This document shows, one piece after another, positions 36,407-44,349 of a DNA stretch of 64,000 bases (position 1 is its first letter; every line of letters starts with the position of its first letter). The notes beneath the pieces were generated by a model. That model made no database searches. It was given only the letters and a program-made list of their open reading frames with translations, and was not told where the DNA came from. This DNA is from Anaerobaca lacustris (GTDB lineage: Bacteria > Planctomycetota > Phycisphaerae > Sedimentisphaerales > Anaerobacaceae): the NCBI RefSeq assembly GCF_030012215.1, contig NZ_JASCXX010000008.1, positions 1-64,000 on the forward strand, written 5' to 3'. The position numbers and the translations under genes were made by a program.

Positions 36407-38584
36407 TCAGTGCAGTGCGCCGACGGGAACCCCGTTGTTTTCCAGACGACGCGCTGGGCAGTCCGGCGTCAGCCGGTAGTCCCTTCCAGCGGCATCGACA
36501 AACTCCGGCTCGACCACCAGGGCACGCGCCGAGAACCCCCGCGCCCGCTGGTGGTCGAAGAACTCATCGGCCCCAACGGATGTCCGTCCCCACAGCAGCA
36601 GGACGCCGTCCCGCTGGTACCAGCAGTTCGCATCCAGTGTCAGGGCGGCCGTCCAGTCGCGACCGTGCAGACGCAGGCCACTGTCCGTCGCATTGCAGAA
36701 GATGTTGTAACGGACGACGAAGTCGCTCGTCGCAGCGCTGTTGTCGTAGAACATCACGTGTCGCCCGTTGCGGTCGGGCCGCTGGCCGTGTCCCCAGCCA
36801 TAGCCGGCGTCGACGCAGGTGTTGTGCTCGAAGAGAATATTGTGTGTGCGGCTGGACTCGTCCCGGTTCCAGTACTCGAACGAATACTCGCAGTTCCAGA
36901 TCACGTTGCGGCGATAGGTGATGTTCTCCTGGACGTTGGTGCCGCTGCCCTGGTTGGTCAGGGCGGCATCGTAGATCTCCCACAAGCGACAGTCTTCCAC
37001 GAGACAGTCGCCGGCGCTGGACCAGAACTCGATCCCGTTGCCGTAGCGCACCGGCCGGCCGTCGGCCGTGGTGTGCTGATGCCCGCCGCCGATGTAGGAC
37101 AGATCGCATCGACGTACGACAATGTGTTGGACGCCGGAGCCGCCGATGCCGTGAGCCGCCCCATATCGAAGGTCCAGATCCTCATAGGTGACGTACCGCT
37201 TGCCGCTCTGGTCGACGATGTGCTTCCTGAGGGCCAGTTCGATGCTGCGATGGCAATCCGCAGGATTGCCGTCCGAGCGGAGCAGTACGCGCTTTGTATC
37301 GGGTTCGTAGGAGTAGTCGCCCGGCTCCCGAAGCGCATCGCGGCTCCACTTCTTGACCCCGACGGCCGCGCCGTGATCGAAGATGATGTTGCCCACGTCG
37401 ACCGACAGGGCCCCCTGCGCATCGCCCGTGGCCCAAATCCCGTCCTCCAACAGACGCCAGTCCGATGTTGCATTCCTCGCCACTGAACCGAGCAGCGATG
37501 GTCTGTCGCCCGTGCCGAACGCGCCATATGTGACAGGCAGACCGGCCGCACCGCTCTGGGGAATGAGCTGGCCCCGCCACCGGCCGCCGCGTTTGAAAAG
37601 GACCGTGTCGCCCGACTTCAACGAGGCGCGATTGACCTTCTCCAGGGACCGCCAGGCGGTCTGCGGGCTTCGCCCGTCCTGGCCGTCGTCCCCTTGAGCA
37701 TCGTCCACGTAATGGGTCTGTGGCAGTCGCCCCATCTGGATGAACGCCAGAATCGCACGCGCGACGACGTCGTCGGGCTCGGGGATTCGGCTGACGATGG
37801 TCCCGTGGTCGCGGCCTTCGACCTCGACATATTCAACCTTCTCGTGCCCGGCCGCCTTCATCGCCGCGACGAACAGGCGGTTCTCCTCGGCCCGCGCCAC
37901 CAGGTCCTCGCCGCCGCAGATGCACACCGTCGGCGGCGCATCGGCACAGACGTGATACAGCGGCGCCGCCTCGTCCACAACCGGACGCGTACGCTCGATC
38001 CCGCGCTCGGCACGGACCGTCGAGTGCGTGATCATCTGCCCGCTGACGGGAATCAGGCCCGCAATGGCGTCCGGCTTCAGGCCGTATCGACCCAGATACC
38101 GCCCGTCCAGACCGATCATGGCCGTCAGATAGCCGCCGGCCGAGTGGCCCGAGACAAAGATCTGCTTCGCATCGCCGCCGCGAGCGCCGATGTTCGCGTG
38201 CAGCCAGGCAAAGCCGGCCGCTGCATCGTCCAGATAGGCCGGATACGTCGCGTTGGGCGAGAGGCGGTAGTTCGCCAGCGCCACCGCTACCCCGTGACGG
38301 GCGAACCACTTCGCGATCCCCACAGTCATCCGATCGACCTTGCTGCCCTCGGTAATGCCGCCGCCGTGAAACCACAGCAACGTCGCAAAATCCTCTCTGC
38401 CCTCCGGCAGATACAGATCCAGCTTGCACCGCTCAGCCTCGTACGCCGTCAACCCGTCCCCACTCTTGTAGGCGATGTCCGTGACGATTGAAACCGCATC
38501 CGCCTCCGCCGCCGCAATGCCGTCGTGTCCGATCGACCCGAGCAGCACGGCCAGTACGATGGCCCACATTGACAATCTTGTCAT
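36407..38584 (-). CDS. Secreted fusion: alpha/beta-hydrolase plus right-handed beta-helix
   Basis: 725 residues. Signal peptide MTRLSMWAIVLAVLLGSIGH. Residues 30-285: alpha/beta-hydrolase of the BD-FAE/carboxylesterase type with oxyanion HGGG (73-76), nucleophile Ser148 in GHSAGGY, and a late RDHGTI His. Residues 300-725: a DUF1565-like/parallel beta-helix with HYVDDAQGDDGQDGRSPQTA and repeated short strands (RYVTYEDLDLRYG; QHIVVRRCDLSYIGGG; GDCLVEDCRLWEIYD). Such a fusion could de-esterify and bind or cleave an acidic polysaccharide such as pectin. GGGAG lies 9 bp before ATG 38584. The stop of the upstream GH97 gene lies 22 bp ahead, so both are one operon. Confidence 0.8.
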   Translation of the reverse strand: MTRLSMWAIVLAVLLGSIGHDGIAAAEADAVSIVTDIAYKSGDGLTAYEAERCKLDLYLPEGREDFATLLWFHGGGITEGSKVDRMTVGIAKWFARHGVAVALANYRLSPNATYPAYLDDAAAGFAWLHANIGARGGDAKQIFVSGHSAGGYLTAMIGLDGRYLGRYGLKPDAIAGLIPVSGQMITHSTVRAERGIERTRPVVDEAAPLYHVCADAPPTVCICGGEDLVARAEENRLFVAAMKAAGHEKVEYVEVEGRDHGTIVSRIPEPDDVVARAILAFIQMGRLPQTHYVDDAQGDDGQDGRSPQTAWRSLEKVNRASLKSGDTVLFKRGGRWRGQLIPQSGAAGLPVTYGAFGTGDRPSLLGSVARNATSDWRLLEDGIWATGDAQGALSVDVGNIIFDHGAAVGVKKWSRDALREPGDYSYEPDTKRVLLRSDGNPADCHRSIELALRKHIVDQSGKRYVTYEDLDLRYGAAHGIGGSGVQHIVVRRCDLSYIGGGHQHTTADGRPVRYGNGIEFWSSAGDCLVEDCRLWEIYDAALTNQGSGTNVQENITYRRNVIWNCEYSFEYWNRDESSRTHNILFEHNTCVDAGYGWGHGQRPDRNGRHVMFYDNSAATSDFVVRYNIFCNATDSGLRLHGRDWTAALTLDANCWYQRDGVLLLWGRTSVGADEFFDHQRARGFSARALVVEPEFVDAAGRDYRLTPDCPARRLENNGVPVGALH

Positions 38585-38606
38585 GTTCGGTACTCCCAAC
38601 GTCTTC

Positions 38607-40568
38607 TTACCGAGCGGGCCTGTAGATGCGAGCGACCCAGCCGCCGCCGGGGGCCAGATCGATCTTCATTGTTGCATCGGCCGTGACGGTCCGCGTCTCT
38701 TTCCTGTAGTCGATCGCGCGAGTGGCGGCATTGACGCCGTCGCGGAGGAACTCCATCTCGTACGGGCCGGGACCGAGGAAATCGAATCGCAGATCGAGCT
38801 GCCGAGCCTGCCAGTCCGTAATCGCCCCGACGAACCACACGTCGCCCCGCCGGCGGGCCAGCACCACGTAGTCGCCCACCTTGGCCTCCAGCACGCGCGT
38901 CTCGTCCCACTCGACGGGGATCTGCGCGATGAACTCGGTGCACTCGCGCTCGCGGTAGTAGTCCGACGGCGCATCGGGCAGCATCTGCATCGGGCTCTCC
39001 AGGATCACGAACAGCGCGATGTCGTGGGCGCGGGTGCCCAGGCCCATCGGCCGGTCCCCTACCGGTCGGAATTCGTGCTTCTGTGCGTTGTTCATCGTGC
39101 CCGGGATGTAGTCCATCGGTCCGGCGACCATGCGAATGAAGGGCAGCAGCGTATGATGCTCCGGATTGGCCTGGTCGCTCCAGCCGTTCTGCTCGACCTC
39201 GATCAGGCCCTCCCGCGTCAGCACGTTGGGATACGCCCGCCGCAGGCCCGCCGGTTTGTAGGCGCCGTGAAAGTCGATCACCATGTGCCGTTTGGCGGCC
39301 TCCCGCGCGATCCGGTGGTAGAAATCGACCATCTTCTGGTCGTCGCGGTTCATGAAGTCGATCTTGATGCCCCGGATGCCCCACTCGGCAAAGCGATCGA
39401 GCGCCGCCTCGCACTGGCGGTCCAGCGTCGCCCAGATCACCCACAGCATCACGCCCACGTTCTTCTGTTTCGCATAGGCGCAGACCGCCTCCATGTCCAG
39501 ATCGGGATGGATCTTGAACAGGTCGGCCCCGTCGGTCCAGCCGTCGTCGAAAAGGAAATACTCGAAGCCGAATTCGGATGCGAAGTCGATGAAGTACTTC
39601 GCGGTAGCGGTGTTGATGCCGGCCTTGAAATCCACTCCGTAGATATTCCGCCGGCCCCACCAGTCGAATGTCACCACTCCCGGCTTGATCCACGAGACGT
39701 CGTCGAGGGCCAGCGGCGGCGCGAGCAGATAGACCAGTTGATTGGCAATCAGGTCGCCGTCGCTGCGGGCGATGGCGATGATGCGCCACGGATAGGTTCG
39801 CGTGCCACTGGTCCTGGCGATATAGTCGGCGTGCCTGGTAACGCGACCGTGCACGTAGGGGCTGCCCTCATACGATTCTTCGAGCGGATAGCCCGCAAAG
39901 GCCGCCTCCAGAGAGGCCCCGCCCGTGCCCCGCAACCACATGCCCGGATAGTCCCGCAGGTCCGACTCGGTGATGAGCACCCTGGGCCCGGTCTGCGGCG
40001 TGACGAGCAGCGGCAGACAGCACAAGTCCTCGGCCTTCAGTTCGCCGATCGTCTGCTCGCTGTAGGGCTCCTCGTAGGCGGAGCGGAAGCTCTTTTCCTT
40101 CTGGCAGATCACCGATGCCGAATCGGCGAACCGCCAGTTCGCCCGCTCGGAGGCGATGACCACATCGCCCGGCAGCGACATCGAGAAGCGGTACGCCACG
40201 CCGTTGTCGTACGCCCGGAACGTCAGGGCAAAATCCGCCTCGAACGTCAGCGTCAGCTCGTTGTAGCGTTCCGGGATCACGGCGTTCTTCTCACGAATCT
40301 CCGGGCGCACCTCGCGTGAGACCGCATCGCGATCCACCCGCGTGACGCGGGCGTTGACTCCCATGACATCCCTGTCGGCAATCGTCAGCGACAGTCCCGC
40401 AACCTCCGTCACCGTCCCGCCGTCGACGAGCACCGCGAAATCAATCCGCTCGTTCACGTCCACAGCGACACCCACCGTCCCATCCGGACTGCGCAGCTCG
40501 TGGCGTTCGGCAAGCCCCACACTTGCACCGACAAGCAACACCGTCACGCCAATCATCGTCTTGTTCAT
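38607..40568 (-). CDS. Secreted glycoside hydrolase family 97
   Basis: 653 residues. Signal peptide MNKTMIGVTVLLVGASVGLA. An N-terminal beta-sandwich with ELRSPDGTVGVAVDVNERID is followed by the barrel (GVVTFDWWGRRNIYGVDFKA, YFLFDDGWTD). GIKIDFMNRDDQKMVDFYHR has the Asp that acts as nucleophile in retaining GH97 enzymes, and LIEVEQNGWS a further conserved Glu. GH97 members are alpha-glucosidases or alpha-galactosidases; the Asp pattern favours a retaining, alpha-galactosidase-like enzyme (inference). GGGAGG lies before ATG 40568. First gene of an operon with the hydrolase/beta-helix fusion. Confidence 0.88.
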   Translation of the reverse strand: MNKTMIGVTVLLVGASVGLAERHELRSPDGTVGVAVDVNERIDFAVLVDGGTVTEVAGLSLTIADRDVMGVNARVTRVDRDAVSREVRPEIREKNAVIPERYNELTLTFEADFALTFRAYDNGVAYRFSMSLPGDVVIASERANWRFADSASVICQKEKSFRSAYEEPYSEQTIGELKAEDLCCLPLLVTPQTGPRVLITESDLRDYPGMWLRGTGGASLEAAFAGYPLEESYEGSPYVHGRVTRHADYIARTSGTRTYPWRIIAIARSDGDLIANQLVYLLAPPLALDDVSWIKPGVVTFDWWGRRNIYGVDFKAGINTATAKYFIDFASEFGFEYFLFDDGWTDGADLFKIHPDLDMEAVCAYAKQKNVGVMLWVIWATLDRQCEAALDRFAEWGIRGIKIDFMNRDDQKMVDFYHRIAREAAKRHMVIDFHGAYKPAGLRRAYPNVLTREGLIEVEQNGWSDQANPEHHTLLPFIRMVAGPMDYIPGTMNNAQKHEFRPVGDRPMGLGTRAHDIALFVILESPMQMLPDAPSDYYRERECTEFIAQIPVEWDETRVLEAKVGDYVVLARRRGDVWFVGAITDWQARQLDLRFDFLGPGPYEMEFLRDGVNAATRAIDYRKETRTVTADATMKIDLAPGGGWVARIYRPAR

Positions 40569-40719
40569 CGAAACAGCCTCCCAAGCAGGCATCTCACTTC
40601 ATTGGGCCACATCGTGTCCCGGGCGCGTCGCGAGAACCCAGTCCGACCCGCGCCCAAGATAGTGGACGTCGCCGCCGCAGAGAAGCGCAAAAAGGGCAGC
40701 CGAGACTCCATTCACACCC

Positions 40720-40747
40720 TTGACAGGGCCGGGCGATATGCGATAAT
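40720..40747 (+). promoter_or_regulatory. Promoter of the pseudopilin gene at 40844
   Basis: TTGACA (40720-40725), 16-bp spacer, GATAAT (40742-40747). About 95 bp before the ATG. Confidence 0.7.
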
Positions 40748-40843
40748 ACGCGTATTGCGAGTGGACAGGCCGCGGGCACGCCGGAGCGAGTGTGCAGCGA
40801 CGCCTGAAAACACGCTCCTTTGGAGAGGTAAGGAGCCGAAGCC

Positions 40844-41797
40844 ATGAGCGGCAGGGATAAACAGATAGCGCACCTCAATGCGCCCCGCACCCAACGTACA
40901 CCCCCAATCCCCCCAGTAATCAATAATCAATCATCCATAATCAATTCCAAGGCCTTCACGCTGATCGAGCTGCTGGTCGTCATCGCCATCGTTTCGCTGC
41001 TGATGGCCCTGCTGATCCCGGCGCTGCAGCGGGTCCGACGCCAGGCGCGGAACGTGCTGTGCCAGTCGAACCTGCGTCAGTGGGCCATGACGCTCGCCAC
41101 CTACACCGACGCCCACGATGGCCGGTTTCCTTCCGACCTGGGCGGCATGGGCGGCATGTGGCTGCTGCGCGGCACGTTCCTGGGCACCGACGACCCCAAC
41201 AACACGCCCGATGGAGCCGCATTGCACCACTTTCATACCAAAGGCATCGCGCTGTGCCCGATGGCGACCCAGCCGGCTGGGGAGAGAAGCGGGGGCGCCG
41301 TCGGCCCCGGCTACAGACTGGAGCTCCGCTCGGGGTCCTCGACGACGGCCTGGGAGATTATGAGTCCCCCACCGGCTTTCCAGGGCAGCTACGGATACAA
41401 CATGTACCTGTTCCAGGGGTTCAGTTGGAGTCTCCCGTGGTCGCTGATCGCGACGGGACGCGTCGAGCTCAACATCCACACGTTGCGCGACTGCGCGGCC
41501 ATACCGGTCCTCCTGGACGCCTCGGCCCCCTATGCCAGGCCGCGGGCCACCGAGCCGCCGATGGGACCACCCGGCGGTGGCGGCGGTGGCGGCGGCGTGA
41601 ACTGTTTTCTCATGGATCGCCATGGCCGGCACGTCAACGGCATATTCCTCGACTGGTCCGTGCGCCAGGTCGGACTCAAGGAACTCTGGACGCTGAAATG
41701 GGCCTCCGACTACGACCGCCAGGGCCCCTGGACCAAGGCCGGCGGCGTCGATCGCGACCGGTGGCCTCGATGGATGCGAGACTTCAAGGACTATTAG
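40844..41797 (+). CDS. Pseudopilin-like protein with repeat-encoded leader
   Basis: 317 residues. A 37-residue leader (polar, with [10 protein letters not shown] just before the motif) precedes [20 protein letters not shown], the prepilin-peptidase site and helix. The C-terminus [20 protein letters not shown] then DFKDY is shared with the protein at 12831. [16 protein letters not shown] is an odd Gly-rich loop at about residue 240. The leader codons NNQSSIIN derive from an AATCAAT/AATCAAT/CATCCAT/AATCAAT heptamer array that also occurs in non-coding DNA. AGGTAAGGAG lies 9 bp before the ATG. Confidence 0.85.
   Translation: MSGRDKQIAHLNAPRTQRTPPIPPVINNQSSIINSKAFTLIELLVVIAIVSLLMALLIPALQRVRRQARNVLCQSNLRQWAMTLATYTDAHDGRFPSDLGGMGGMWLLRGTFLGTDDPNNTPDGAALHHFHTKGIALCPMATQPAGERSGGAVGPGYRLELRSGSSTTAWEIMSPPPAFQGSYGYNMYLFQGFSWSLPWSLIATGRVELNIHTLRDCAAIPVLLDASAPYARPRATEPPMGPPGGGGGGGGVNCFLMDRHGRHVNGIFLDWSVRQVGLKELWTLKWASDYDRQGPWTKAGGVDRDRWPRWMRDFKDY
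40918..40946 (+). repeat. Heptamer array inside a pseudopilin gene, copy 1
   Basis: Words AATCAAT, AATCAAT, CATCCAT, AATCAAT, encoding most of NNQSSIIN. The unit length of 7 gives a peptide period of 7 residues per three units. Same array as 12449-12483 (intergenic, inverted) and 42080-42112. Confidence 0.8.
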
Positions 41798-41800
41798 GCC

Positions 41801-41838
41801 GTATCTTGTATCTCGTATCTCGTATCTCGTATCTCGTA
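41801..41838. repeat. GTATCTC heptamer array, five units
   Basis: GTATCTT, then GTATCTC four times, then GTAC. It begins three bases after the pseudopilin stop codon. Shorter forms occur at 6871 and, inverted, at 5567 and 4634 (CGAGATA). Confidence 0.85.
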
Positions 41839-41858
41839 CAAGCGAGGGGGCGGCAGGC

Positions 41859-41881
41859 GTAGGATGGGCTTCAGCCCATGC
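41859..41881. repeat. Dispersed palindrome GTAGGATGGGCTTCAGCCCATGC
   Basis: GATGGGCT-T-CAGCCCATG-type inverted repeat; other copies at 11071-11093 and 12768-12790 (with two changes). It could serve as a terminator or REP element. Confidence 0.75.
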
Positions 41882-41886
41882 GGACC

Positions 41887-41955
41887 TTTTTTCGTTTTTT
41901 TCGGTCATTTTTCGAAAAAGGCATCCACATCGGGCGACCCGCGCTCGCTCTGCAA
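41887..41955 (+). promoter_or_regulatory. Conserved IR + GCATCCACAT element, copy 3
   Basis: TTTTTTTCG (41895-41903) and CGAAAAA (41913-41919) form an inverted repeat, followed by GGCATCCACAT (to 41930), then CGGGCGACCCGCGCTCGC and a weak -10 TCTGCAAT, then GGTGGGAGTACGTGGCATG with ATG 48 bp after CACAT. The parts GGAGTACGT and GGCATG are shared with copy 1. Confidence 0.65.
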
Positions 41956-41977
41956 TCGGCAGGTGGGAGTACGTGGC

Positions 41978-42052
41978 ATGGAGACCGAGGTCCGCACCAG
42001 TCGGCATCCGGCCGCCTATCCCACCCAAGGAGGTGACCCCAATGGCCACTAA
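41978..42052 (+). other. Short upstream ORF overlapping the pseudopilin start
   Basis: 24 codons, [20 protein letters not shown]..., from an ATG with GGGAG 8 bp upstream. Its TAA (42050-42052) overlaps the start of the pseudopilin gene (ATG 42042), so ribosomes finishing here could reinitiate. No homologue known. Confidence 0.4.
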
Positions 42053-42989
42053 CCCGACAAAACGCCGAGCCGCCCCAGGAATCATCAATCATCAATCATC
42101 CATAATCAATCCCAACGCCTTCACCCTAATCGAGTTGCTGGTGGTCATCGCGGTGATCGCGCTGCTGATGGCGCTATTGGTCCCGGCTCTCCGCGCCGCC
42201 CGCGAGCAGGCCCACCGCGCCGTCTGCCTCTCCAACCTCCGCCAACTCACACTCGCCTGGCTAACCTACGCCAACGAGAACGACGGATGGTTGGTCAACG
42301 GCCTGACTTCGACCGGCGGAGGCCGAGATGGCTCCACAACTGGCTGGCTGGGCCGAGCGTTCCTGGAGACCGACCGACAGGCCATTATCGAGCACCCCCA
42401 CAAGGGCAAGCTTTGGCCCTACATCAACGATGTCGACTTCTACCGCTGTCCAAATGGGGAGGCCCGTCATATGGCCACATATGCCATCGTCTCGGCCGCC
42501 AACGGGTTTCTCGTGGAAGGAATGGTCGTGCGGGACAGAACGCCCGGTAGCACGAGGACTTGGACTTATCCAGGCAGGCGCGTTGGCGGAACGGTTCTGT
42601 ATCTACTGAGGTTCGACGAGATCACGCATCCCGGCCCGGGCGATCGGGCGGTCTTCATCGACCAAGGATGGCTTGCTATCGGGGATTACCGTGTGTTGTA
42701 TCTCGCTGGCGCTTGGTCCGGTGTTAGCCCGGCTCCCCTCCATCACGCCAGCGGCACCACGCTGTCATTCGCGGACGGACATGCCGAGTACTGGAGATGG
42801 AAAGGCCGCGAGACCCTAAAGATGCAGCGGAAGATGCTGCCCTACCGCGATTTGTTCAAGCCGTACCTCGTTGACCCCGACGAAACCATTGCCGACTACG
42901 AGCCGCAAACAGAAGATGGGCTCTACGACTTGCAGCGCGTCCAACGCGCCACGTGGGGGCGACTGGGTTACGGGCAGGAGAGTCCGTAG
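42042..42989 (+). CDS. Pseudopilin-like protein with repeat-encoded leader
   Basis: 315 residues. Leader [20 protein letters not shown] then IINPN precedes [20 protein letters not shown]. The leader region [10 protein letters not shown] is encoded by ATCATCA-type heptamers. The middle part contains [20 protein letters not shown] and [20 protein letters not shown], the latter a common motif of planctomycete pseudopilins (S-F-x-D-G-H). The C-terminus differs from the other two pseudopilins here and lacks the WMRxFKDY tail. AAGGAGGTGA lies 8 bp before the ATG. It converges with the propeller gene at 42998. Confidence 0.85.
   Translation: MATNPTKRRAAPGIINHQSSIINPNAFTLIELLVVIAVIALLMALLVPALRAAREQAHRAVCLSNLRQLTLAWLTYANENDGWLVNGLTSTGGGRDGSTTGWLGRAFLETDRQAIIEHPHKGKLWPYINDVDFYRCPNGEARHMATYAIVSAANGFLVEGMVVRDRTPGSTRTWTYPGRRVGGTVLYLLRFDEITHPGPGDRAVFIDQGWLAIGDYRVLYLAGAWSGVSPAPLHHASGTTLSFADGHAEYWRWKGRETLKMQRKMLPYRDLFKPYLVDPDETIADYEPQTEDGLYDLQRVQRATWGRLGYGQESP
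42080..42112 (+). repeat. Heptamer array inside a pseudopilin gene, copy 2
   Basis: Words ATCATCA, ATCATCA, ATCATCC, ATAATCA, then ATCCC. Encodes [10 protein letters not shown], directly before PNAFTLIE. Confidence 0.8.
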
Positions 42990-42997
42990 CGTTGCGG

Positions 42998-44305
42998 TCA
43001 GGGGGTAGCCTCGATTCGGTAGAGGTGGGTTTTGGTTCGCAGGAACAGGGCGCTATCGGCGACGGCGGGCGAGGCCATGCAACCGGCGTCGAGCGTATTG
43101 GTCGCAACGACCTCGAAGCGGCGGGCGGCCTTGAAGACGGTCGATGTACCGTTCTGGTTGAAGCAGTAGATGTTGCCGTCGGCGTAGAGCAGCGACGCGG
43201 CGTAGTTGCCCCGGATGCGCTCCTGCCAGATCGGCTCGCCCGTGGCGGCGTCGAGGCAGATGGCGATCCCCGTGTCGTTGATCGTAAAGAGCAGGTCCCC
43301 CACCAGCACCGGCGAGGGCGTTCGCGGCACGGTCCGGGCCGTTTTCCACAGGACGTGGCTGTCGGTGACGTCGCCGGCGCCGTCGATGCGGACGGCCATC
43401 AGTTCGGTCTGGCCGAAGCCGGTGACCACGTAGACGATGCCGTCGCGATAGACCGGACCGGCCGCGCCGGAGAACGCCGGCATGTTGACCTTCCACAGCT
43501 CGCGTCCGGTCCTCGGATCGTAGCCGTAGAACGCCTTGGCGCCGACGCTGATCATCTGCGTAGCGCCATCGGCCTCGACGATCAGCGGCGTCGTATACGC
43601 CTTGCGCAGGTCGCCTTCGTCGCGCGGCTTGCCCTCGGCGTCGAGGTCGTCCCAATCGGCGGTGCGGTCGGTCTTCCAGACGGTGCGCCCGGTGATCTTG
43701 TCCAGCGCGACGAGGTACTGCACGTCCACGCCGTCCATCGTCAGGATCAGCAGGTCTTCAAACAGGATGACCGACGAGCCCGGCCCGCGATAGTGCCGAC
43801 AGGGCAGGTCGGTGCGCTTCCACAGGACTTCGAACGTCGCCGTGTCCAGGCACGCCGTGCCATAGCTGCCGAAATGCACGTAGACGCGTCCCGGCTCGAC
43901 CACGGGCGTAGGCGAGGCGTAGCTGTTGAGTGGATTGCCCAAGGGCTCGGGGTCGGCGGCGTGAAAGAGACGCTCGTTGAAGCGAATCGCCCCCGAGTCG
44001 GCATCGACGCAGATCGCATAGAAATCGTGCCCTTCGGCCGTGGCCGTCGTCAGCCAGATTTGCCCGTCCATCACCACGGGGCTCGACCAGCCGAGGTGCG
44101 GGATGGCTGTCTTCCACGCGACGTTCTCCGTCTCGCTCCAACGCACCGGCAGGCCGATTCGCTCAGCGCTGCCGGGCCTCGTCGCCAGACCGTCGCCCGA
44201 CGGTCCGCGAAAGCGAGGCCAGTGGGCCTGCGCCGTCGCCGCCATCACAAAGAGGACCAAAGCAACCCAATATCGACACATCCACTGCTTGCCTGCCGCT
44301 TTCAC
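42998..44305 (-). CDS. Secreted PQQ-like beta-propeller protein
   Basis: 435 residues from a GTG start. The signal peptide includes YWVALVLFVMAATAQA. HWPRFRGPSGDGLATRPG is the usual start of planctomycete PQQ-like proteins; blades follow with W-x-T motifs (VAWKTAIPHLGWSSP; YLVALDKITGRTVWKTDRTA; AFYGYDPRTGRELWKVNMPA; ICLDAATGEPIWQERIRG). GTG 44305 was chosen because GGGAGGAA lies 9 bp upstream; ATG 44281 would also keep most of the signal peptide. It follows the amidohydrolase gene by 44 bp and is probably in one operon. Confidence 0.85.
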   Translation of the reverse strand: MKAAGKQWMCRYWVALVLFVMAATAQAHWPRFRGPSGDGLATRPGSAERIGLPVRWSETENVAWKTAIPHLGWSSPVVMDGQIWLTTATAEGHDFYAICVDADSGAIRFNERLFHAADPEPLGNPLNSYASPTPVVEPGRVYVHFGSYGTACLDTATFEVLWKRTDLPCRHYRGPGSSVILFEDLLILTMDGVDVQYLVALDKITGRTVWKTDRTADWDDLDAEGKPRDEGDLRKAYTTPLIVEADGATQMISVGAKAFYGYDPRTGRELWKVNMPAFSGAAGPVYRDGIVYVVTGFGQTELMAVRIDGAGDVTDSHVLWKTARTVPRTPSPVLVGDLLFTINDTGIAICLDAATGEPIWQERIRGNYAASLLYADGNIYCFNQNGTSTVFKAARRFEVVATNTLDAGCMASPAVADSALFLRTKTHLYRIEATP

Positions 44306-44349
44306 AAACACATTCCTCCCAGAAGCATCACCCGTTCTTGCCCCGGTCA

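Noticed and set aside
38475-40319. 614-codon plus-strand frame opposite GH97
   Set aside because: Antisense shadow; GH97 on the minus strand is complete with signal peptide and catalytic motifs.
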